NCBI GenBank assembly: GCA_905221605.1
Contig: CAJNDS010002486.1
Coordinates: 64,001 to 124,000 of the forward strand
Direction of reading: 5' to 3'
Length of the DNA stretch: 60,000 bases
Origin: Symbiodinium natans
Lineage: Eukaryota; Sar; Dinophyceae; Suessiales; Symbiodiniaceae
A program made the position numbers and the translations under genes. Every line of letters starts with the position of its first letter. Positions within the stretch are counted from its first letter, which is position 1. Below are positions 52,391-60,000 of this stretch, piece after piece. The notes under the pieces were generated by a model that saw only the letters and a program-made list of their open reading frames with translations, did not search any database and was not told the DNA's origin.

Positions 52391-53218
52391 TTACACACTT
52401 CACTTATACACTTGATGTGTACATCCGTGGGACTTGTCAAGGTAGGAAGCGAAGAGCCGTAGAGGCAGTAGAGGAGGCGTGAAAAGATGTGGTAGGGGAG
52501 GATGTATGATCATTTACATGGCAATAAGGCGTTATATGGTGTACGAGGAGAACGCACTCTGACGTGCTAAACGCTTTAGGCATGCTACTGGACTCACTAT
52601 TGATTGCCGAAAGTGTTGTACAAGATTTCCTTCGACATGCGTTAGGAATGCTAGGCCAAGAACTTGTTCATGAACTCGCGTGCTGGACCAAAATTGTTCT
52701 TTACGTCGTAGGTTGTTGCACGCAGAAGCTCCACACACGTTGCAATGGCACAAACTCTCTGTGCATGCTCTGCAGCTTTTCGGCATGTAAGAAGAACCTC
52801 TTGCGCTCAGATTCCAATGGAAAAGACAATGCTGCAGTGTGGTCGTCTCTGTTTTCTTTTCCATGAAAGATTAGGGGAACTAGATGTCGAACTTAAGGCT
52901 TGGGCTCGGCAAGAGCATTCGTGAAAACCAACCCATGTCAGACAAAATCATGGGACTGCAGCCCAACGACTTGCCTGGGGCCGCCAATGTCAAGCCGAGG
53001 GCAGCTCTGCAATATAAAAAATGTTCCCCCACTGCAGTTGCAGAGTCGGACGTCTCCGACTGCTTCACCACAAACCACACCCGTCTTCCTGCTAACCATG
53101 TTAGTGGGAGACCCATGGCCGTGCTCCTATCTCTTCTTCCTCTTTTCACAATCAGCATGCCAAAATTGTTGTTCTGCTCTCACTTGATGTTCTGACCGCA
53201 TGTGGTTTGGTTTGCCCC

Positions 53219-53300
53219 CCACACACACACACACATGCGCGCGCGCGCCACAACCGTGCGCTCGCCCGGGCGCGCGCGCGCGCGCGCGCGCGGGCGTGCG
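53219..53300. repeat. CA and GC alternating tracts (Z-DNA-prone)
   Basis: (CA)n at 53220-53235, GCGCGCGCGC at about 53238-53247 and again at 53271-53292: alternating purine-pyrimidine DNA. A direct duplication of CGCTCGAGCTCTCTCACG follows at about 53322-53355. Confidence 0.85.
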
Positions 53301-53359
53301 CACAGGCACACGCGATCAGTCACGCTCGAGCTCTCTCACGCTCGAGCTCTCTCACACTC

Positions 53360-56300
53360 TCCCAGACTCTCTCGCTCACACGCACACGGGCGCCCGTGCA
53401 CCCTTGCACACACGCTGACAGAAACGCTCACGCATCAAGCATCGCGCTTTTCACGCAGTGACGCACGACAGCCTTGGGCAAGCCCTGCGCATGCTCGGCA
53501 GCGAGGCCGAGCTGGAGGAGGGCTTGGACGGCCCGAGGCCAGGTGCCGAGCACGCTGGCCTCCACAGGGCAAAGGCTTCAGGGATGGGCCATGGGGCTCT
53601 GCAGATTTCTGCAGGGTTACAGGACATGGGCGAAGTCGGCCAAGCCAAGATTTCCCCCTCTATGCTCGCCTATACTTCTCCTTCTGGTCTGCGAAAATCC
53701 CCCCTCAGCCTCGGGCAGCGGCACCGTGGACTGCTCCGCCTCACAGTGCTCGAGATGCTGCGCCAGGTCATTGCGAGTCACCTGAAAAAGCTCTTCTGAA
53801 TTCTCCATCGACAAGTTTGCAGAACCTTTTCCCCTGCATGCGAGGCGGTCTCTGTGGCTAAGGGCGACGCCCAGCATCCATGCACGACGCGCTCTTCCAC
53901 ACGACGCACCTCAGGGGACCATTCGCAGCTTGGGACTTGGGAGGGGTGTAGGACTGGTCGTCCGTGCCAAACAACAAGCAGAGGAAACCTGAAAGCCCAT
54001 ACAGCCTCATCTAGCTTGTCGGCTGCTGATTCTGAAGCTCGCTTGGTGGGGTTCTGGGCTGAGAGTCTCGGCGGCCCCTGCTGATGCTCGCTCAGTGCGG
54101 GCCTCGAATGCAGATGCTACTGATGCTCGCTCGGCGTCTTTTGTTCGCATGCCAGTGACGCTTGAGGGCCTCGGCGGCTGCTCATGATGCTGAGCGGCCC
54201 CTGCGCTTGTGCTTGCTCGCTTGGTCCGGGTTCGCTGCTGCTCATGGTGCTCGCCTGAATTCTCATGATGCGCGCTCGAGAACGTCACATCAACAGTTCT
54301 GAGGGTGTTCAATCTCGGCTTGCTTTTGCATGGCTTGCCTGGAGAGATATCCAGCCTGCATCTGTTCGGTCTAGAGATCTGAAATGGGCACTGCGCAAGC
54401 CGCAGTTTTTCCTGATCCGAGGGAAGACGGACTTCACCGCATGATTGGGGCAATGAATGCTCCATCATCTGGTAAAGGGCAACATCCGAATATGGGGAGG
54501 CGTGCTACTTGAGGCAACTGGGCCTGTTGACCGAAGCCAGCATAAAAAGCCCGCAAGCATCACAGTGGTGAAAACCAAACACCTTCCAGGACGAGGCCCA
54601 GGCAGCCGCAGCGCAGCGGAGGAGCAACTCCGCCACTTCGGCGACCAGCCTGCCAAGAAATCTGGGCCCGAGAGCTGCGCTTCGCTGGGTTACGTTTCTA
54701 GCGCGATTCGCGTTGAGTCGACAAGGCTGCCCGGGCCCCCGCACGCGTCAGGAGAAGAACCGGTAGAAGTGCCTGCCACAGGGTAACGGTCACTTTGCAC
54801 CATTGCTCTACGAGTAGCTGTGCTGCCGAAGGCACTGCAGCACTTCAGCAGGGTCGCCACATTCCGGACCTTCTGCGATGTTCCTACTCTGGAGAAGGCA
54901 AGGGGGAGGGAGGAATAGGAGAGCGAGAGAGAGCGAGCGAGCGCAGCATCTCCCAAATTCATACTCATCCCTCACATGCCACCAGATGCATCTCTTTTGC
55001 CTTATGGAACACCTCTCTCGTCTCCTCTGAGTGGGCTGCCACAGAGGCCGCGCAGAGTGTGCGGCTCCTCTCTCTTGCTCTCTCTAAGTATCTCAGACCC
55101 CTCTTCAAGAGTCAGATACTTCTCAGTGACTTCAACCCAACGGGGGGCCACCTTCCACCGTCGGCACCATCGGCATAATTCCGAACCAGGTGGACGCCCA
55201 CCACGCGCAGGCGGAGTTGCAGCCTCCGAGAGAGCAAAGCATGTCGAGTGATGTGTATTTGGTGCTTCTTTGTTCCTTAATTCTCCTTCAGTTGAGAAAG
55301 GCACTGCACGTTTTTGGTCGGCCTTTTGCCTCTTTTTTCCCTTACGAATGTGTAGCAGATGGCATTCCGAATTTCAAGTGGAGGAGCCTGGGGTGGGAAA
55401 GGTCACTGAAATCATTGCCAAAGCGTCCGCGAGTGTCACACAAGTTCTCTACGTAGCTTCGGAATCCTGCGTTCCAGCATTTTTTCCGCACTTCTGATTG
55501 AGTACCTCGCAGAGCCGGCAGTTCATGGTCGAGTATTGTTTCCGTGCGTTCACGTTGAAGCATCGTCTGCAAACGACGTTTGTCCTGGAGCCTCAGATCT
55601 TGCAAAAGACTGTTGTTTTGCTACAAAACTATTTGAAGGGGCATTTTCTCCTCGAACAAAACCACGGTTTTTTCTGTATGGTTTCTGAGTCATGGCCCAG
55701 CCTTTCCTCTCCCCACCGAATCTTATCCAAAACAGCTTTTTGTTTGTACGAATTGCATGTGAGCACCGACATACTCAAAAGGGAAAAGGGCTCTCGAACT
55801 TGAGGTGCAAATGGAAGGCCCGGCACTCCTAAAGTCGAGGCTTTCCCCCCTTCATTCTTCCAACTGGTATGTGGGTCGGTCAAAATCCTGTGGTACAAGA
55901 GCAACACTAGCACAGGGTAAGAAAACACACCGCTGGATCCGCCGACCCTGGCGGCGTGTTGGATGGGAAAAGGAGGTGAAAACCTCCCTCTTTCCCTCCT
56001 TACCCCCCCAAAACGTGGGGGGGGGGTAGGGGGGGGTACCCGGGCAGCTTTTCCATGCAGAACCAGCCCACCCACACCGCATAAACTCACGGACCATAGG
56101 CGGTTTCGCCCAGGACATAGGGGTCCTTTGGGAAAAACCCACCCACCCCCCCCTGACCGTCTGCCCCCTACCCCCCCCCTCCCGCTTGCTGGGCTAAGTG
56201 ATGGGGGCTTGGCTTCAACCCCAACGTTTCTTTCTTTAACCTGGTGCTACCCCCCCCCCCAACGTTTCACAGAGGCTCAAGCAAATCAACTTTTGGCATC

Positions 56301-57780
56301 CTGAAACCTTTCAACTATGCTCCAGCGGGGTCGGCGGCTTGAGCCGGAGGCTCTTAAATTTACGATTCAGCACCTGAGAGAGGCCACGTGGGGGCCCTGT
56401 GTATGGGGAGTTGGAAGAAACTGAGGCGTGAGTCCAAAAAACAAAAATGCTAGGAAACAGCGTGATTGACATTAGGTCTCTCGGAAAAAGTTCTCGCAGC
56501 ACAGAGCGAACTAATCGTGCTCGATATGCCTCTACAGCAACAACGCAACCGTTTTCACTTGTGTATGCATGGCATCATCATCCTTACCAGCACCACCACC
56601 AGCACCGCCTATTTCCTGCACCCGAGGCGCACCCGTGCGTCAGGTGGTGAAGCATCTGTCGGAGGAAGTGCAACAGCGGGGCCGCTCTCGCCTCCCCCAA
56701 GGCTTGCGATTGCCACCGCTCCAAGACTTCCCCTCGCCTTAACAAGCAGCAAACAACAGGGTCCTCGGCTTGCTGCCATTCGGATGCGGCTGCAGCTCCT
56801 GGTTTCGGACTCTCGGCTAAGATCCCTGTAAAGATTAGAGACACACGAGCTGAAAAAAACAACCAACTACAAGAAAACTGCAAAAGGCTGCAATATGTCA
56901 TGAACTCAAGTCCGGGAATTATCGGCAAAGAACCGTGCAGCATCGGCGCCTGCCACCTCCTCCAAGACGCTGAGGTCCAGGCGAAGGTCCTCGATAAGTT
57001 GGCTTGACTATCGGAAGCAGTTTTTCGGGGACCAAGAAAAACTAGGCAGGGTCCTGGCTGGGCACCTGAGGCACAGGAGCACTCGTGCGACATGCGAGAA
57101 CTGTAATTCCGTGGTATAAGTATATGCCATTTTAATTTGATTGCAACAACAGGAACTTGACCCCAAGCCTCGTCAGAAAGCTCGGAGGGGCCCTCGAACT
57201 TCTTGCCACAGACCTCCTCATCACGGCAAGGCATCAACGCCCTGCAGCCCCCAGGACTTCAGGTCTAGAGCTTCAGGCTCCGGAGTCAGGACTTGGATGT
57301 CACGTTTCGGGCAGTGGTAGTCTTTCAGGGTGGGATGCTTGCCGTCGTGAACAAGAAAGAAGTTGCCGCTCCAGAGTGCTTTGCAAGTCTGAAGAAGGAA
57401 ACAGCCAAGTGAACGGGAAACCGCCCCATGTGAGCCCTTTTCATGCGATAACTTGTCAATGGTGCACCTGGGGCTCTGTGTGAAAATTCTGTCTATGTTG
57501 ATTCGTGAAGGGAGAAAGGAGGCTGATGTGAAAGTGGGACCTAGGATTGCGGCTCCTGGGCAAAAGCTGCGGCTGTTCGGTGGGCTTCAGCCCAGGACCT
57601 GGCTCGCAGCGCTCTGTTTGGGAACGTTGGGAAGTTTCGGAACGTTCTTCACCTTTCCGTGAGCATTTGGGAACGTTTTGGCGCTTAGGGTTCGAGGTCG
57701 TTTTGCGGCGGCCTCAGGCCGACAATTGCAGGAGGGTAAGCGTATTTGCGCGCGCATGTGCATGCGCATGCAAGGAACAG
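53360..57780. other. Host DNA without a recognisable gene
   Basis: There are short overlapping frames only. Degenerate GATGCTCGCTC-type repeats lie at about 54080-54280, GAGAGAGCGAGCGAGCG at about 54920-54940, and C/G homopolymers at about 56017-56035 and 56150-56180. No family motif is recognised. Confidence 0.4.
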
Positions 57781-57789
57781 TAAAAGCAA

Positions 57790-57841
57790 CTGTCTCTCTC
57801 TCTCTCTCTCTGTGTGCGCGTGTGTGTGTGTGTGTGTGTGT
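57790..57841 (+). repeat. (TC)n followed by (TG)n microsatellite
   Basis: CTCTCTCT changes into GTGTGCGCGTGTGTGTGTG over about 50 bases. Confidence 0.95.
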
Positions 57842-59930
57842 CAACCCCGAACTTCCAAGGGGTAGGCGTTTAGCTTGGGCATTCAAAATTTTGCACACGG
57901 GGGTGCACAAACAAAGACACTCACGAGTCGCCTGTGAGATGGTGGAGGACGCTCCGGTGCCTTGCGTCTACGTAAGTTTTTCTCACAAGACGGCTCCTTG
58001 GACACAGATCAGGTGCCTTGAACTATACTCAATCTTGCTTTTCCGGCAACGAGTGGTCGTGAGGATGCAGTGGGAGCAGTTGCAATTAGCGTTGAATGGG
58101 TTCCACACACGCATCTAGCCAGAGTATGCCAGAGTTCGAAAACAGCCACAGAAAGAACGAGCCCCGAGCTCAGGTCCATTAAAGCAGCAGTTCTCAGACT
58201 CTCTTTGCTCCAATCGAACGTCGTTCTTTCTGGGCCGACATGTTTATACCCGATTCATTCTGCGCTGGTATTCGCTCCCTCCAGGAAGAGGTTCTGTCAA
58301 GAACCTGTCAGCATTGAGTGCTCGAGGACAACCACTTGTTTGATCCTTCTTCCGTTTTCCATCGATTGTTGGCCACATCAAAATAGTTTGACAGCAACTG
58401 TTTTGCTCAGTTTTTGCAACGCAGCACTTGTTGCGAACTCTGTCCGTTTGTCCAATTCAACCCGCGCCGGCCTACTTCGATGATGGATCATCCCCTGATA
58501 TCCCCTGTGCCGCGATCTATGGTCGTGAAGGTGAACAATGGGATCCGACTTCTTTCCAAAGTCAACGGAAAACAAGTCAAACAAGGACCTATCTTTTGCC
58601 TGGGCCAGAATATAGCGCCGTGCCGATTTGCAGGCAACGCTTCTTTTTCAAGCATATTTTCAAAGTTCTGCCGGATGTCGAAACCATTCCATGGCCCAAG
58701 ACTGCAGAGGTGAGCTTGCCAAATTTGCAGCCAGAACGTCGATCAACAACTTTATGGCATTCATTGCTGCCTGTGAGCTTCAAGCATTTTCTAGAACAAT
58801 GTTTGTATGCTGGTACCTGTGGAACTTGTATCTGTGTAGGTAGGTCCTGTCTTGCTAGGTGGGGGCAGAGGGGATATACACTGTACGGTGCATGATGAAA
58901 TTGCTCGTGCAGCGGTGCAGCACAAACAACCAGAAAATCATATGGGGTGCACGGGAGTTCTTAAGCATGGGACAAGGTCGCTTGATATTGAGAAGGTTTG
59001 GGTCCAGTGGATGCTGGATGCACGGACGGTTTCCTCATGCCTTCAATGTGCACTGACAATCGTTCTCTTGGTCCAGGCTTGGGGAATGCCGAATTGGCCT
59101 GGAAGAACTCCATGCCGTTAGGTCCACAGAGGCTGCCCGAGAGCCTCACTCACTCCGCAACCCTTCCTGTTGGTGTAAGCAATGTAGAAAGCCAGGCAAT
59201 GGGGCTAAGGAAAGCCGGGCCCGGAGCAGTAGAAAAGGACCTCCCGCGCACCGCCCAACGCGGCATCCTGGGCTTCTGTCTCAAGCTCTCTCAGGCTCAG
59301 ACACAGACATACGGACATCCACTCCAGTCCACTCCTCTCCAAAACAAAAAACTGGGGTCTTCGGGCGCCGGCGAGAAAACGAAGCTTGTGAAGCGTTTCT
59401 TTGAGTGCCACTGTCGACAGGGAGCCGCCGGGGAAGAGCACGGCGCCTTCGGAAGGTGCTCTGTCACAAGGGCGAGGCACCGAATTTATAGAAGGCATCC
59501 GTGAAATGCGTGAAGCGTGTTGCCAAGGTGCCGGCAGTTGATGAAGTAGGCGGTCCGGGTGGTCTCCTGCCAACGACTTGCAGCTGCTGTGGACTCCTCG
59601 TTGCAGCGACCACGACCCCATTATTGACTTCACGAGTTATCAGTCGGGGCCGACATCCGACACCCCCCTTCCATACATTCCATCGCAGTTCTGAGCATCA
59701 CAGGACCGCCTTTAGGAGCTTCAACGACGTCGAAAGCACTTCGTGCATGTCCGCCCAAAAGCCCTGGCGGCTAGAGAATATGGCGAAGTCTCGAAGAAGA
59801 GAGATGCTAACTGCGAGGCTGAGGTTTTCCTCTGCCTCCTCTTCCTCCGGCTCGAAAGCTTTCGGCTCAGCGGCACGGACCTCGGTTCGCAAGGTCCGCT
59901 AGTAACCGCTAGTACAGATTGAAAAGAGCC
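57842..59930. other. Host DNA without a recognisable gene
   Basis: Frames of up to about 170 residues occur on both strands (for example 58428-58895 and 58998-59504, plus strand), with no motif I recognise. Confidence 0.35.
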
Positions 59931-59935
59931 TCGCT

Positions 59936-60000
59936 TGGGGCTTTGCCAGGGCTTTGCCAGGGCCCTTGCCAGGGCCCTTTGCCGGGGCTTTGCCAGGGGC
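59936..60000 (+). repeat. GGGCTTTGCCA-type tandem repeat running off the window
   Basis: About five imperfect copies of GGGC(TT)TTGCCA, some with CC for TT, continue to the last base, so the array is truncated by the window edge. Confidence 0.85.

Noticed and set aside
51794-52462. Cys/Val/Gly- or His/Thr-rich proteins around the octamer array
   Set aside because: They are translations of CACGCGCC, CGCA and CA repeats in all frames.
1-60000. tRNA, rRNA or spliced-leader genes
   Set aside because: By eye no cloverleaf with intact B-box, no conserved rRNA segment and no dinoflagellate spliced-leader sequence was found; a covariance-model search would be needed to exclude them.

Overview
The window looks like a protist nuclear genome, most likely a dinoflagellate. 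It is gene-poor, GC-moderate DNA full of minisatellites, C/G homopolymers and (CA)/(GT)/(GC) tracts, with TTTAGGG-type telomere-like repeats. I recognise no confident host protein gene in it. The host assignment is an inference from composition and repeats, not from a marker gene.

Into this DNA is inserted a nearly complete Polinton-like virus / Maverick-type element, 5022-27722 (about 22.7 kb). It is bounded by about 460-bp terminal inverted repeats and lies between C-homopolymer tracts. Its right three quarters are very AT-rich. They encode a protein-primed family B DNA polymerase, an A32/FtsK-like packaging ATPase, a double-jelly-roll major capsid protein, a minor capsid (penton-like) protein, a long fibre with an S74-type intramolecular chaperone end, a lipase-like hydrolase, an rve/DDE integrase, a DUF5754-like protein, several small zinc-binding proteins and a set of hypotheticals. 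The left part (about 5.5-8.1 kb) has host-like composition. It holds a gene with a ubiquitin-like domain, eleven perfect copies of a 35-bp tandem repeat, and telomere-like TTTAGGG repeats.

The genes fall into blocks: rightward (ubiquitin-like gene, polymerase), leftward (12.2-13.6 kb), rightward (ATPase), leftward (14.4-20.3 kb: fibre, capsid, lipase) and rightward (20.3-27.2 kb: minor capsid to integrase and two hypotheticals). Two upstream motifs divide them. TACTTAAAGA(c)AAAACGCC precedes the polymerase and two or three small proteins of unknown function (an early-like class). TCTA followed by an AT-rich stretch precedes the capsid, ATPase, fibre, integrase and other genes (a late-like class), like the late motif known from Cafeteria roenbergensis virus and its virophage mavirus. 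Three genes carry single-base indels and the fibre gene carries one in-frame TGA, so this copy is either slightly decayed or slightly mis-sequenced.

The right half begins with G/C-rich minisatellite DNA, then a giant imperfect palindrome with arms 28365-35281 and 36219-43142 and a 937-bp spacer. The arms differ by substitutions and small indels, so it is not a perfect read fold-back. The remainder, 43.1-60 kb, is repeat-rich DNA without recognisable genes. At the far left a 758-bp element with 42-bp terminal inverted repeats (682-1439) interrupts a minisatellite and looks like a MITE.
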